In this document: one piece after another, positions 54,773-63,739 of the stretch | How positions within the stretch are numbered: the first letter of the stretch is position 1 | How the letters are laid out: each line of letters opens with the position of its first letter | From: Actinomycetales bacterium | GTDB taxonomy: Bacteria > Actinomycetota > Actinomycetes > Actinomycetales > Microbacteriaceae | Assembly: GCA_017308515.1 (NCBI GenBank) | Contig: JAFKEN010000011.1 | Location: forward strand, 35,316 to 99,315 | Direction: 5' to 3' | DNA length: 64,000 bases | Translations under genes and position numbers: made by a program | Notes under the pieces: model-generated | Seen by the model: only the letters and a program-made list of their open reading frames with translations | Told to the model about the DNA's origin: nothing | Database searches by the model: none

Positions 54773-56028
54773 CGACCTACGACGAACGACCGCAGTCGCG
54801 GCGCGCGGCCCGCGAGGCCGAGCGCCACGACGCGGTGAACCCGTTCGCGCCGTCGGCGAACCCGTCGCCCGCCCCCGAGGACACCGTTCCCCGCATGCCC
54901 GCGGCCGAGTCCGCTCCCGCGTCGCGCCGCGAGGCGCGCGAGCGCGCGGGGGAGGCCCCCGCCGCTCCGGCGTCGGGCGGCGCTCTGCCGTTCACGCCCC
55001 CGGTGCTGCCGCAGCCTCCGGTCGCCGCACCGCAGGCTCCCGTCGCGCCGCAGGCGACGCCTCAGGCCGCGCCGGCCTGGAACCCGCGCCCCGAGCCGGC
55101 CGACGAGGCCCCGTTCGAGCAGACGATGTCGCGCCGCGAGCTGCGCGCGCTCCGCGAGGCGCAGGAGGGCCGCCCGAGCGAGCCCGAGACGGCGGCGTCC
55201 GCGCCCGGCTTCGCGGCACCGACCGCGGCTCCCTCGACGCCCGGCGTCGCGGCGCCGGCCGCGAGCCCCGCGGGCCCGCCGCCGGTTCCCCCGTCGTGGT
55301 CGCCGCAGTCGCCGACCGCGGCCGCCCCGACGGCACCGGCCGCGCCCGCGGCCCCGGAGCCCGACCCCTTCTCGGCGCTCTTCGGCGCGACCGGGTCGCC
55401 GCCCCCGCTCGTCGAGCCGCAGGCGCCCGCCGCGCCGTCTTCGGCTCCGGCGCCGGAGTACGCCAGTCCGCCGCCCGTCGCGCCGCAGTCCACCGCTGCG
55501 CCCGCACCGCAGGCCGCGGCGGCGCCGGAGGCTCCCGAGGCGCCGCGCCGCACGATCGACGAGCGCCACTGGAGCCGGCAGGCCGAGCTCGACGACGTCG
55601 AGCAGGGCGTCGAGACCACGATCACCCGCAGCGTGCGCGGCGGGCACTCCGACACCGTCACGAGCGCCCTCGTGCTGCCGGAGAACCACGTGCTCATGAA
55701 CCCCATGTCGGGCACGGGCGAGGTCTACGTGACCGGCATGATCGCCCTGCCGGATGCGCTCGTCGCGACCGGCATGCACCCGCAGCACGTCGACCAGTCG
55801 CACCTCGACCACCTGCTGGATCCCGGTGATGAGCAGGTCACCTCGACCGGCACGATGCCGGTGAGCGCGTCGAGCGTCGCCGCCCAGACCGGCGCCTCGA
55901 CGGTCATGGTCGCGCCGCGGGCCCAGCGCGGCAACAAGGTGCTGACGGGCCTCATCATCGCGGCGGGCGTGCTCGCGGTGGCCGTCGTCGGTCTCGTGAC
56001 CGTGCTGATCGTGACGGGGCAGCTCTGA
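54769..56028 (+). CDS. Pro/Ala-rich membrane-anchored protein, unknown
   Basis: 419 residues. Residues 1-260 are almost pure Pro/Ala/Ser/Glu low complexity, with two SRREARE/SRRELRA segments. A folded-looking part follows ([23 protein letters not shown] to about 370), then one membrane helix at the C-terminus ([24 protein letters not shown]). It is therefore a tail-anchored protein with a long cytosolic disordered arm. Its steady place between nadD and rsfS suggests a conserved but undescribed role. The rsfS start overlaps its stop. Confidence 0.8.
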   Translation: MTTYDERPQSRRAAREAERHDAVNPFAPSANPSPAPEDTVPRMPAAESAPASRREARERAGEAPAAPASGGALPFTPPVLPQPPVAAPQAPVAPQATPQAAPAWNPRPEPADEAPFEQTMSRRELRALREAQEGRPSEPETAASAPGFAAPTAAPSTPGVAAPAASPAGPPPVPPSWSPQSPTAAAPTAPAAPAAPEPDPFSALFGATGSPPPLVEPQAPAAPSSAPAPEYASPPPVAPQSTAAPAPQAAAAPEAPEAPRRTIDERHWSRQAELDDVEQGVETTITRSVRGGHSDTVTSALVLPENHVLMNPMSGTGEVYVTGMIALPDALVATGMHPQHVDQSHLDHLLDPGDEQVTSTGTMPVSASSVAAQTGASTVMVAPRAQRGNKVLTGLIIAAGVLAVAVVGLVTVLIVTGQL

Positions 56029-56402
56029 GCGCGTCCGACCGTTCGCGCGAGCTGCTGGCCACCGCGGCGGCAGCCGCGGATGCGAAGGGTGCCCTCGACC
56101 CGGTGGCGCTCGACGTCTCGGAGCCGCTGCCGCTCGCCGACGTCTTCCTCATCGTCACGGGACGCAACGAGCGCAACGTGCAGGCCATCGCCGGCGAGGT
56201 CGAGGACCGCCTCAACGCCTCCGGGGTGAAGACCCTGCGCCGCGAGGGCCGCGCCGAGGGCCGGTGGGTGCTGCTCGACTTCGGCGACCTCGTGGTGCAC
56301 GTCTTCCACGAGGAGGACCGCATGTACTACTCGCTCGAGCGGCTCTGGCGCGATTGCCCGGTGATCCCGCTCGATCTGCCCGTGCACGACGTCGCGGACT
56401 GA
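56025..56402 (+). CDS. rsfS: Ribosomal silencing factor
   Basis: 125 residues if translation begins at CTG 56025-56027, which overlaps the previous stop as CTGA. This start keeps the usual first helix SRELLATAAAAADAKGA; the next candidate, GTG 56103, would remove it. The core DVFLIVTGRNERNVQAIA and GRWVLLDFGDLVVHVFHEE is diagnostic. It binds uL14 and blocks joining of the ribosomal subunits when nutrients are short. The nadD-rsfS neighbourhood is standard. Confidence 0.92.
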   Translation: MSASDRSRELLATAAAAADAKGALDPVALDVSEPLPLADVFLIVTGRNERNVQAIAGEVEDRLNASGVKTLRREGRAEGRWVLLDFGDLVVHVFHEEDRMYYSLERLWRDCPVIPLDLPVHDVAD

Positions 56403-56444
56403 GCGGCCGCCCGTGACCCGCGCCGCGCCGAGCGGGACCGCCGC

Positions 56445-57179
56445 ATGACCGGGCCGAGCCTGCGGCCGAGGCCGGGCACCGCGATCCAGCAGTTCTCCTT
56501 CGTCGACGCGCTCGTCGCCGGCCTCTACGAGGGCGCCTTCCGCGCCGCGGAGGTGTCGGCCGCGGGCGATCTGGGCCTGGGGTGCGGCGACGCCCTCGAC
56601 GGCGAGCTCGTGCTGCTCGACGGCGTGCTGCGGGTGTGCCGGGCCGGAGGCGTGGTGAGCGAGGTGGCCCCCGACGAGCTGGTGCCCTTCGCGGAGGTCG
56701 CGCGCTTCGAGCCGAGCCACAGCGAGACCGTCGCGCGGATGACCGAGAAGCAGTTCGAGGCCCACGTCGAGGCGCTCGTGCCCAGCGCCAACCTCTTCTA
56801 CGCGCTGCGGCTCGATGGGGCCTTCGAGTGGATCCAGGTGCGCGAGGCCGTCAAGCAGTCGGCGCCGTTCCGCCCGCTCGCCGAGGCGGCCCGCGACCAG
56901 CACGAAGACACCGTCGGCGCCGGCCGCGCGACGATGGTCGGATTCGTCGGCCCCGACGTGTTCCAGGGGCTGTCGGTCGCCGACTTCCACCTGCACGTGC
57001 TCGACGAGGCGCGCGCGTTCGGCGGCCACGTGCTCGACTTCGAGATCGCCGAGGCGACGCTGCAGATCCAGGCCTTCTCGGCGTTCACGGTGCGCCTGCC
57101 CGAGGTGGCGAGCTATCTCCAGGCGGAGCTGGACGACATGGATGCCGACGCCGCGATCCGCGAGGTCGAGGGCTCCTGA
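56445..57179 (+). CDS. budA: Alpha-acetolactate decarboxylase
   Basis: 244 residues, normal length. The zinc ligands are His182, His184 and His195 in FHLHVLDEARAFGGHVLDF. Other family stretches are IQQFSFVDALVAGLYEG and TVGAGRATMVGF. It converts acetolactate to acetoin, either in fermentation or to balance branched-chain amino acid synthesis. No budB or budC gene is adjacent. No upstream ribosome site is strong; the GACCGCC run precedes the ATG. Confidence 0.95.
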   Translation: MTGPSLRPRPGTAIQQFSFVDALVAGLYEGAFRAAEVSAAGDLGLGCGDALDGELVLLDGVLRVCRAGGVVSEVAPDELVPFAEVARFEPSHSETVARMTEKQFEAHVEALVPSANLFYALRLDGAFEWIQVREAVKQSAPFRPLAEAARDQHEDTVGAGRATMVGFVGPDVFQGLSVADFHLHVLDEARAFGGHVLDFEIAEATLQIQAFSAFTVRLPEVASYLQAELDDMDADAAIREVEGS

Positions 57180-57213
57180 GGTCGCGCCCTCACGCGCCGT
57201 CCGCGCCGTTCGG

Positions 57214-57780
57214 TCAGGCGCGCGCCCGTCGCGGGCGGTTGAGCCACGGCCGCAGCGCGCGGGTGACGAGCGGCAGCGCGAGGTAGGTCATGATCGGCGT
57301 CACCACGACGACCGCGGTCAGCACCCGCAGCCAGAGCGGCCAGTCGGGGATCAGCCAGCCGAGCACCGCGTTCGCGGCGAGGCTCAGCGGGTAGAACACC
57401 AGGAAGATGGCGACCATCTGCTTCCAGCGCGGGGGAGCGGCGGGCGGATTCGCGATCACCTCGACGTGGGAGGGGTCGTCGAACCAGCCCTCGATGCCGG
57501 TGCGGCGCTCCTCGCGTTCGTCGGTGACGAGCCCGAGCGCGGAGGCCATCCACCACTCCCGCTCGGAGCTGCGCCGCCACGCCTCGAGGCTCGCTGCGTC
57601 GGCGAAGCGGAACAGCATGTGCCACTCCGCGCTCGCGGGATCGGGGCGCACCCAGCCCGAGCCGAGGTATCCCGGCTGGGCGCTCAGCAGATCCTGCCCG
57701 GCGCGCGCCCAGGCCGCGACCTCCGCGGCGCGGTGCGGGTCGACGGTGCGGGTGATCGCGACGGTGACCGGTTCGCTCAT
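57214..57780 (-). CDS. ABM-domain membrane protein
   Basis: 188 residues. An antibiotic-biosynthesis-monooxygenase-like ferredoxin fold covers about 1-110 (VTVAITRTVDPHRAAEVAAW, GYLGSGWVRP, WHMLFRFADAASLEAW). Two membrane helices follow (MVAIFLVFYPLSLAANAVLGWLI and VLTAVVVVTPIMTYLALPLVT) and a basic tail. This domain order defines a known uncharacterised family. The reaction, if any, is unknown. It is the last core gene before tRNA-Ala. Confidence 0.88.
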   Translation of the reverse strand: MSEPVTVAITRTVDPHRAAEVAAWARAGQDLLSAQPGYLGSGWVRPDPASAEWHMLFRFADAASLEAWRRSSEREWWMASALGLVTDEREERRTGIEGWFDDPSHVEVIANPPAAPPRWKQMVAIFLVFYPLSLAANAVLGWLIPDWPLWLRVLTAVVVVTPIMTYLALPLVTRALRPWLNRPRRARA

Positions 57781-57899
57781 GCCCCCAGTGTGCCCCGGCG
57801 GTCGCGCACGGGTGGGCGCACCGGTGGTTCGAGGTGCCGCTGCCGCCTGGTGTAGACTCGTCGGGTTGCCCCGTCAGCGACATCGTCTGCTGGGGTCAC

Positions 57900-57972
57900 G
57901 GGTCTGTGGCGCAGCTGGTAGCGCACCTGCATGGCATGCAGGGGGTCAGGGGTTCGAGTCCCCTCAGATCCA
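57900..57972 (+). tRNA. tRNA-Ala (anticodon GGC), integration site
   Basis: Acceptor GGGTCTG pairs with CAGATCC (one G-T). Anticodon stem CCTGC/GCAGG encloses ATGGCAT (anticodon GGC). T loop TTCGAGT. A TAGACT box at 57853-57858 is a likely -10. The excisionase and integrase genes that follow immediately show that its 3' end is the attachment site of the element on the right. Confidence 0.95.
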
Positions 57973-57982
57973 CAAAAAGCCT

Positions 57983-58036
57983 GATGAGAGGGCCATTTCC
58001 ACACCCTGAACGGGGAGTCGGATGTGGCCCTTCATC
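57983..58036. repeat. Inverted repeat beside the attachment site
   Basis: GATGAGAGGGCCA (57983-57995) and TGGCCCTTCATC (58025-58036) pair with one bulged base. It lies between the tRNA end and xis and may be a recombinase arm site or transcript hairpin. Confidence 0.6.
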
Positions 58037-58131
58037 ATTTACTCATCGCTTCACGCTCGAATAGCCGAGCAATCTGGGGCCCGCTCGGGTCGTCTGGGCC
58101 GGCCCCGAGACGCCTGGCGCACCTGGGCGCC

Positions 58132-58365
58132 ATGGCGAACCCCGATGCAGATCCGGACGGGCTCGAGCCCGTCATCACCCTGGCAGAGCTGGCCGACCAG
58201 CTCGGGGTGAGCGTGCAGACCCTCTATGACCTGCGCCGCAAGGGCGAGGGGCCACGGGTCTTCCGCGTCGGCCGGGAGCTGCGGGTACGCCGAACCGAGG
58301 TCACCGCCTGGCTGCAGCGCCTGGAGGAGCGCGACGCCGAGCGTCGCACGGGGGAGCGGTCGTGA
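58132..58365 (+). CDS. xis: Excisionase-like helix-turn-helix protein
   Basis: 77 residues from ATG 58132. ITLAELADQLGVSVQTLYDLRRKGEGPRVFRVGRELRVRRTEVTAWL is a MerR/AlpA-type winged helix, as in excisionases. It overlaps int by GTGA, so the two are made together. Its role would be to bend the attachment DNA and direct excision. A longer in-frame reading upstream lacks support. Confidence 0.88.
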   Translation: MANPDADPDGLEPVITLAELADQLGVSVQTLYDLRRKGEGPRVFRVGRELRVRRTEVTAWLQRLEERDAERRTGERS

Positions 58366-59654
58366 GCGGGGGACGACCGAGGACGGCGATCGGCACCTTC
58401 GGCACCATTCGGATCCGGTCGAGCCGGTCCCATGGCTATATCGCGACCACCCGCTTTCGGGACCTCGACGGGCGGCTTCGGCTGGTCACGGCGACCGCGC
58501 GCACCGGGCCGGCCGCGCGCGCCGCGCTCAAGGAGCGGATGGTCCGGCGACCCGGATACGGCAGCAGCGGCATCCTCAGCCTGACGAGCTCCTTCGCCGA
58601 CCTGGCCGTGCTGTGGCTCGCCGATCTCGACGCGCAGGACCTCGTCGAGGGCACCAAGGACAACTACCGCGAGCATCTGCGCCTGCACGTCCTGCCAGTG
58701 TTCGAGCACTACACGCTGGGCGAGATCACCACCGGCCGAGTGGAGTCGTTCCTGAAATCGGAGGCCCAGGTCTCCTACTCCCGGGCCAAGCACTCCCGCA
58801 CCCAGCTGAACCTGCTGTTCGGCTTCGCCCTGCGCCACGACGCCATCCCGCGCAACCCGGTCGAGGGGACCAGCCCGCTCAAGCGGCCCAAGGGCGCACC
58901 GCAGGCGCTCACCTTCGAGCAGATCGCCGCCATCCGCGCGGCAGCCGCGAGCTGGCGCACCGGCGAGCACGTCAAGGGCCCCAAGCCCGACGGGCAGGTG
59001 CGCGACCTGGTCGAGGTGCTGCTGGGCACGGCCCTGCGTATCGGCGAGGCGCTCGCGCTGCGCCCCTGCGACGTCGACGACACCGGAAAGACGATGATCA
59101 TCACCGTTCGCGGCACGGTGATCCTGAAGACCGGCCACGGCGCCTTCCGGCAAGACCACCCCAAGACCGAGCACTCCGTGCGCAGCATCGCCGTCCCGGC
59201 GTTCGCAGCCCGCGTCCTGCGCGCCCGGACGGCTGGGACCGACCCCGAGCGCACCATCTTCGCCAACCGCAAGGGTGGACCGCTCAGCCCGTTCAACGCC
59301 CGGCGCACCTTCCGCGATTTCCTGAAGCTCGCCGGGATGGAAGACAGCGGGATCACCTTCCGCTGGTTCCGCCGCACCGGGGCGACCGTCATCGCGCGCG
59401 GTGCCGGCACCGACGCGGCGGCCGCCTACCTCGGGCACGGCTCGACCGCCATCACCGAGGGCCACTACATCGAGCCGGTCACCACGGCCGACCTGCGATC
59501 CGCGGGTTTCCTCGAGCGGACGCTCAACCCCGAGTCCGGCGACGGTGCACTGCTCACGCTGCCCAGCGGCGGCCATACGGACCTCGAAGAGCGGCTCGAC
59601 GAGATCGACGGCGAGCCTGATCACGACGGGGAGGCGGAGCTCGAAGCGGCGTAG
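58362..59654 (+). CDS. int: Tyrosine recombinase (ICE/phage-type integrase)
   Basis: 430 residues. An N-terminal arm-binding region, a core-binding SAM-like domain (about 75-175) and the catalytic domain with Arg226 (GTALRIGEAL), Lys268 (HPKTEHSVR), the second Arg in RWFRRTGAT (334-342), His359 (YLGHGS) and Tyr369 (EGHY). The usual His of the HxLR box is replaced by Arg334, a variant worth noting. It should integrate the element at tRNA-Ala. The C-terminal 50 residues are acidic. It converges on the Arg-rich gene with a 15-bp gap. Confidence 0.95.
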   Translation: MSGGRPRTAIGTFGTIRIRSSRSHGYIATTRFRDLDGRLRLVTATARTGPAARAALKERMVRRPGYGSSGILSLTSSFADLAVLWLADLDAQDLVEGTKDNYREHLRLHVLPVFEHYTLGEITTGRVESFLKSEAQVSYSRAKHSRTQLNLLFGFALRHDAIPRNPVEGTSPLKRPKGAPQALTFEQIAAIRAAAASWRTGEHVKGPKPDGQVRDLVEVLLGTALRIGEALALRPCDVDDTGKTMIITVRGTVILKTGHGAFRQDHPKTEHSVRSIAVPAFAARVLRARTAGTDPERTIFANRKGGPLSPFNARRTFRDFLKLAGMEDSGITFRWFRRTGATVIARGAGTDAAAAYLGHGSTAITEGHYIEPVTTADLRSAGFLERTLNPESGDGALLTLPSGGHTDLEERLDEIDGEPDHDGEAELEAA

Positions 59655-59669
59655 GGCAGGCAGCGCCTC

Positions 59670-60680
59670 TCACCGCCCCGTCACCTCTCGAGTCGACGCG
59701 CCTGCCGAAGGCGCCTCGAACCCGAGAACTGGTCTGGCGGGGCGCGACGCCCGTTCCGGCCCCGCCAGCAGGGCCTGCCGCGCCTCCAATACCGCTGCCG
59801 CCCGGCGTCGGACCTCCGCTTCCACGTTGGGGTAGGGCCCCACCCCGCGGAGCTCCCGTGCGATTGAGTCCATGCGCACTTCCTCACGGAGCACCGGGCC
59901 GGCGCGGCCCCGTAGGTGGCGGTCGATCGCCGCGTCGAGGCGCGCTGGCTTGGCGGCGTCGGCGCGGATCTGTGCCTCGAGTTCTGCCGCCCAGCGTCCG
60001 TGTGGGGATCGGGCGGTCTCGGCCCGCACTTCGCGGAGCTCTTCCTGAAGCCGCTGCAGGTCTTGCTTGCTCCACTTCCGTGCGGCGAACGCGGCGGCCT
60101 CGGCGGCGTTGCGGGCACGCTCGTTGATGGTGGCGCGGTGCATGGGCCGTGGGGCAAGGCCAAGCGCCCGCCGGCGCCGCTCGCGCCGACGTCGCTCGTT
60201 CTGCTCCCGGTTGAGCTTCTCGCGCACGGAGGGGTCGGATCGGCGGGCGTTCTGCTGCGCGTTGCGATGCTCGAGGCGCGCGGCCTGGTACTGCCTGGCC
60301 ATCTCCCGCACCGCGGGATCTTCGCGGCGCCGGGCGCTCTGATCACGGCTGGCTGCTTGACGGGCTTCGCGGTTGCGATGGTAGTAGTTGCGCTGATGTT
60401 CGCGGACCCGATCGGGATGCTGCTCAGCCCAGGCGTCGCGCCGGGCGGCGGCGCGCTCTGGGTTCGCCGCGGTCCACGCCTTCACTCGCGCCCGGTCGCG
60501 TTCCCGGCGCGCTTTCAGCGCCCGCGCCCGTTCGCGGCTGCGGCGCATGGAGTCGCGGTTCTGTTGTCGGACTCGGTCGGCGTCGGCAGCCTTGTACTTC
60601 TCCCGATCTGCCCGCTGGCGCTCGCGTCGCGCCTCGAGTCGCGCTTGTTCCGCATCCGGTTCCGGCGTGCTCTCCGCCAT
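59670..60680 (-). CDS. Arg-rich repeat protein of the integrative element
   Basis: 336 residues, extremely basic. The first 170 consist of imperfect 20-24-residue helical units around NPERAAARRDAW, HPDRVREHQRNYYHRNREARQ and DPAVREMARQYQAARLEHR, each with a D/N/H-P then Arg-rich helix. A coiled coil follows (WSKQDLQRLQEELREVRAET), and the end is less basic. The composition suggests DNA or RNA binding. It is the last gene of the transfer module. No enzyme motif is seen; function unknown. Confidence 0.75.
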   Translation of the reverse strand: MAESTPEPDAEQARLEARRERQRADREKYKAADADRVRQQNRDSMRRSRERARALKARRERDRARVKAWTAANPERAAARRDAWAEQHPDRVREHQRNYYHRNREARQAASRDQSARRREDPAVREMARQYQAARLEHRNAQQNARRSDPSVREKLNREQNERRRRERRRRALGLAPRPMHRATINERARNAAEAAAFAARKWSKQDLQRLQEELREVRAETARSPHGRWAAELEAQIRADAAKPARLDAAIDRHLRGRAGPVLREEVRMDSIARELRGVGPYPNVEAEVRRRAAAVLEARQALLAGPERASRPARPVLGFEAPSAGASTREVTGR

Positions 60681-60710
60681 CGGTAGCCTTGCGGTGTGGA
60701 CGGTGCCCGG

Positions 60711-61283
60711 TCAGCTCGGGTTCAGCTCGCCGTTGGGGCCGTCGACGGACTGCTCGGCCTCCTCACGGGCGCGGCGGCGGACGTCGGCCATGACGAAGGC
60801 GACGAAGTCCTTGTGCCGGTTCGGGTTCGGCGTCTCCGCGGCGTCCTCGCTGGGCTCGTCGCCTGGCCAGACGGCGCGCCGGGTGGGGCGGTCCTGGTCG
60901 AGCTTGGTGCCCGAGAGCGACACCCACTCCCGCAGGCGCTCACGCGCCATGCGGAAGTCGAGATGCCACGCGGCGGCGGCGCCGGCGGCGGCCTGCGGGT
61001 CGTAGGCGCCCTGCCAGCTGACATGGATCGCGCTCAGCTCCCACACCAACTCCGGATGCCTATGCCAGTACGGGGGGATGATCGTGGACGGCAGCCCGTA
61101 CTCGGCTCGCAGCCAGTCGACCCAGGCGTTGAGCTCGAGCCATTCGACCTCGGCCTCCTCGGCGGACAGGGTGCGCCAGTTCACCGGGTGCGGGACCTCG
61201 CCGAGCAGCTGGCGCACGGCGTCCTCGAACGGGTCGGCGCCCTCCGGGGAGGGGTCGTCCCAGAGGGGTTCCTGCTCGGTCAT
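60711..61283 (-). CDS. DUF4913 protein
   Basis: 190 residues. WLELNAWVDWLRAEYGLPSTIIPPYWHRHPELVWELSAIHVSW followed by AYDP and WHLDFRMARERL is the DUF4913 pattern, found in actinobacterial conjugative elements and plasmids. The ends are acidic and disordered. It overlaps the SSB-like gene by ATGA. Its role in transfer is not known. Confidence 0.85.
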   Translation of the reverse strand: MTEQEPLWDDPSPEGADPFEDAVRQLLGEVPHPVNWRTLSAEEAEVEWLELNAWVDWLRAEYGLPSTIIPPYWHRHPELVWELSAIHVSWQGAYDPQAAAGAAAAWHLDFRMARERLREWVSLSGTKLDQDRPTRRAVWPGDEPSEDAAETPNPNRHKDFVAFVMADVRRRAREEAEQSVDGPNGELNPS

Positions 61284-61645
61284 GCGGCGTCCTTTCCGCG
61301 CCGGATGGTGACGCTGAGGTGGTTGGTGTCGGGGCCGAGGCGCTCGGCGACGAACTGGGCGTCGCGGCCGGGCCCACCGGCGGGGTCGGGGACGGCGGGG
61401 ATGAGCCGGCCGAGGGCGAGGATGTCGTCGCCGCGCCGATACAGCTCGTGGGCGAGCTCGGCGGGCCGGTCGAACAGGATCAGGTCGAGGTAGTCCGGCT
61501 CGGCCCGAGTGCCGCGCTCGGTCCGGCGGTCGCCGCGGCGACGCAGTCCGAGGCGGGCGTAGAAGCGGGCGCCCCCGCCGGTGCGGGTGATGCGGGGCTC
61601 GGTGGCGATGTAGCCGTGGATCCCGGTCTCAGGGCTGGTCGACAT
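61280..61645 (-). CDS. Single-stranded DNA-binding-like protein of the element
   Basis: 121 residues from ATG 61643-61645, chosen for AAAGGAG 7 bp upstream. GIHGYIATEPRITRTGGGARFYARLGL and LILFDRPAELAHELYRRGDDILALGRL have the beta-barrel pattern of SSB proteins (OB fold), with a short C-terminus lacking the acidic tip of true SSB. It could protect transferred single strands. It overlaps the coupling-protein gene by 17 bp. Confidence 0.75.
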   Translation of the reverse strand: MSTSPETGIHGYIATEPRITRTGGGARFYARLGLRRRGDRRTERGTRAEPDYLDLILFDRPAELAHELYRRGDDILALGRLIPAVPDPAGGPGRDAQFVAERLGPDTNHLSVTIRRGKDAA

Positions 61646-63455
61646 CGGAGGGCTCCTTTCGCTGCGTGCTTCGGTTGGCAGGTGCACGACCCGCCTCGGC
61701 GGCGCGGATCAGCTCGGCCTCGACCGCTGCGCGGTCGTGGCGCAGCTGCGCCGCATCCGGGCGTGACGTCCACGGAGTGAGGGTCGTGACGATCGGGCGG
61801 GCGGTGCGCAGCAGCACGATCGCCGTGCCGAACGGCAGGGTTCTGAGGACGTCGGTCGGGATGACCGGGACACGGCGCACCGACTGCTGCCACGACTTCC
61901 CGCCCCCGCGGTCGGTGGAGGTGGAAGCGGTCGTCTCGTCCCGCTCGCCCAGGAGCGCGGAGATGTCGGCGAGGTCGCGGGTGTGGGATCCGCCGCCGAG
62001 GATGATCTTCACGATCGCCGCGTCCCAGATCACGGTCGCCGCGTGCTCGTTCCACCGCGATCTCGCCTGGGCGAGGGACTGCAGCACGGGCAGGGTCGTG
62101 ATGCCGGAGCCGCCGCCCTCGGACATCAGCGTCGGCAGGCTCGGCAGCGGGGACAGGTTGGCGATCTCGTCCAGCGCCAGCAGCAGCGGCGGGTCGAGCC
62201 GGGCGCCGGGAGAGGCGGCGGCCAGGCGCCGGGCGGTCTCGACGATGTCCTCCACGAGCGCCGCGACCAGCGCCGCGGCCGCGCCGGAGCCGGCGCCGGT
62301 GGCCAGCAGATAGAGGCTGCCGTGCTCGCGCAGGAACGTGACGGGGTCGAACTGCTCCTCCGGCGACGGGGACACCGCCGCGAGCACCCGGGGATCCGCG
62401 AGGCTGGCGAACGCCAGGCTGACCCCGTGCCAGATCGAATCCCGCGTCCGCGGGTCGGCTTGGATCATCGCGTCCAGCGCCTCGGCCCATCCGTCGGCCG
62501 CGCCGGAGGTGGAGCGGAGGATGTTCACCGCGTCGGCCGCGGCGCTGGGCGAGAGAGTCCACTGGTAGAGGGTGCGGGTGTCGCGGTCGTCGAGCGCGGC
62601 GGCGTGCAGCAGGGACTGGATCGCGACCTCGGTCTTGCCCTGCCAGAACGAGCCGTTCTCGACCGATCCGAACCCGGTACCGGCGGCAAGCCCCCGGGCG
62701 CGGATCATCGCCGTCAGCGGGTCTGCGCAGCCGCGAACCGGCGACCAGCGCAGCCCCGCCGGTACCCCCGGGGCGAGAGCCTGCGGATCGAACACGGCGA
62801 CCGGGCCCCGACGCTGCCTTGCCCGCAGGGTCGCTGCGAGCGTGTCGGGGCGGGTGGAGGTAGTCAGCACCGCGCCGGGGGCGTCGAGAATGAACGGGAC
62901 GACCAGCTGCAGCGTCTTCCCTGAGCGCGGCGGGCCGATCAGCAGCATCGAGTCCTCCACCGTCGCCCACACGACGCGGCCGCGGGCGGTGCCGATCCGG
63001 TAGCCGACCTCGGCGGGCGCGGGCTGCTCGAGGGAGGGCCGCAGGGTGCGGCCCCGGCGTCGCAGCGAACGGCTGGAGGCGGCGTGGGCGACCTCCGCGC
63101 CCGTGGCGATGCCCTCGATGGCATGCGGGTCGCGAATCCCCTTCGGCCGGTGGAACACCCGCCAGGTGCCCCACGCGAGGGAGCCTGCGGCGGCGAGCAG
63201 GACGGCCAGGGCCGTCCAGTACGCGACCGGATGCAATCCGGCCGCCCCGAGGGCCGTGGCCGGGTCGGCGGGCCGGGCGAGGACGGCCAGGGCTTCCGGC
63301 ATGGACGCGGACGGGGCATCCGCCCCGGTGACCCACGCGGCCAGGTGACCGGCCACCCACAGCAGCAGGGCGAACGCGAACGCGCCCGCGATGATCCCCA
63401 GCGTCAGGTTGGTCAGCGTGTCCGAGCCGGAATAGCGGTGCTGCGGCGTCGTCAT
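61629..63455 (-). CDS. VirD4/TraG-type coupling protein
   Basis: 608 residues. Two N-terminal membrane helices (NLTLGIIAGAFAFALLLWVAG and WTALAVLLAAAGSLAWGTW) anchor a hexameric ATPase with Walker A GPPRSGKT (174-181) and Walker B PLLLALDEIANL near 400. GGGSHTRDLADISALLGER is typical of this family. It links the relaxosome to the type IV secretion channel in conjugation. Its presence makes the element an ICE or conjugative relative rather than a phage. Relaxase and channel genes would lie to the right, outside the window. Confidence 0.93.
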   Translation of the reverse strand: MTTPQHRYSGSDTLTNLTLGIIAGAFAFALLLWVAGHLAAWVTGADAPSASMPEALAVLARPADPATALGAAGLHPVAYWTALAVLLAAAGSLAWGTWRVFHRPKGIRDPHAIEGIATGAEVAHAASSRSLRRRGRTLRPSLEQPAPAEVGYRIGTARGRVVWATVEDSMLLIGPPRSGKTLQLVVPFILDAPGAVLTTSTRPDTLAATLRARQRRGPVAVFDPQALAPGVPAGLRWSPVRGCADPLTAMIRARGLAAGTGFGSVENGSFWQGKTEVAIQSLLHAAALDDRDTRTLYQWTLSPSAAADAVNILRSTSGAADGWAEALDAMIQADPRTRDSIWHGVSLAFASLADPRVLAAVSPSPEEQFDPVTFLREHGSLYLLATGAGSGAAAALVAALVEDIVETARRLAAASPGARLDPPLLLALDEIANLSPLPSLPTLMSEGGGSGITTLPVLQSLAQARSRWNEHAATVIWDAAIVKIILGGGSHTRDLADISALLGERDETTASTSTDRGGGKSWQQSVRRVPVIPTDVLRTLPFGTAIVLLRTARPIVTTLTPWTSRPDAAQLRHDRAAVEAELIRAAEAGRAPANRSTQRKEPSDVDQP

Positions 63456-63739
63456 TCCAGCACCGGGCTGAGGACCGTCGTGCCCGAGATGGCGCCCATC
63501 AGGATCACCCGCCGGGCGTAGCCGAGCTCGTTGGCGTTCACGAGCGCCCGCGCGCGCCCGTCCATGCGTGCCTCGACCTCTTGGCGGATGATCGCGACTT
63601 GCACGTCCTCCCCGGGCACGAAGCCCTCGCCCGACACCTCGAAGACGTCCGGCGGCTCCTTACCCGGGTAGTAGAAGCGCGGGCCCAGATCCGGGATCGC
63701 GGTCGGATCGGACGGCGGAGGCGGCGGGATCATCGTCAT
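63452..63739 (-). CDS. Small conserved element protein
   Basis: 95 residues. A proline-rich start (IPPPPPSDPTAIPDLGPRFYYPG) precedes a short folded part (FEVSGEGFVPGEDVQVAIIRQEVEARM). It overlaps the coupling-protein gene by ATGA, so it is the first visible gene of the transfer operon. No family is recognised. Confidence 0.7.
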   Translation of the reverse strand: MTMIPPPPPSDPTAIPDLGPRFYYPGKEPPDVFEVSGEGFVPGEDVQVAIIRQEVEARMDGRARALVNANELGYARRVILMGAISGTTVLSPVLE

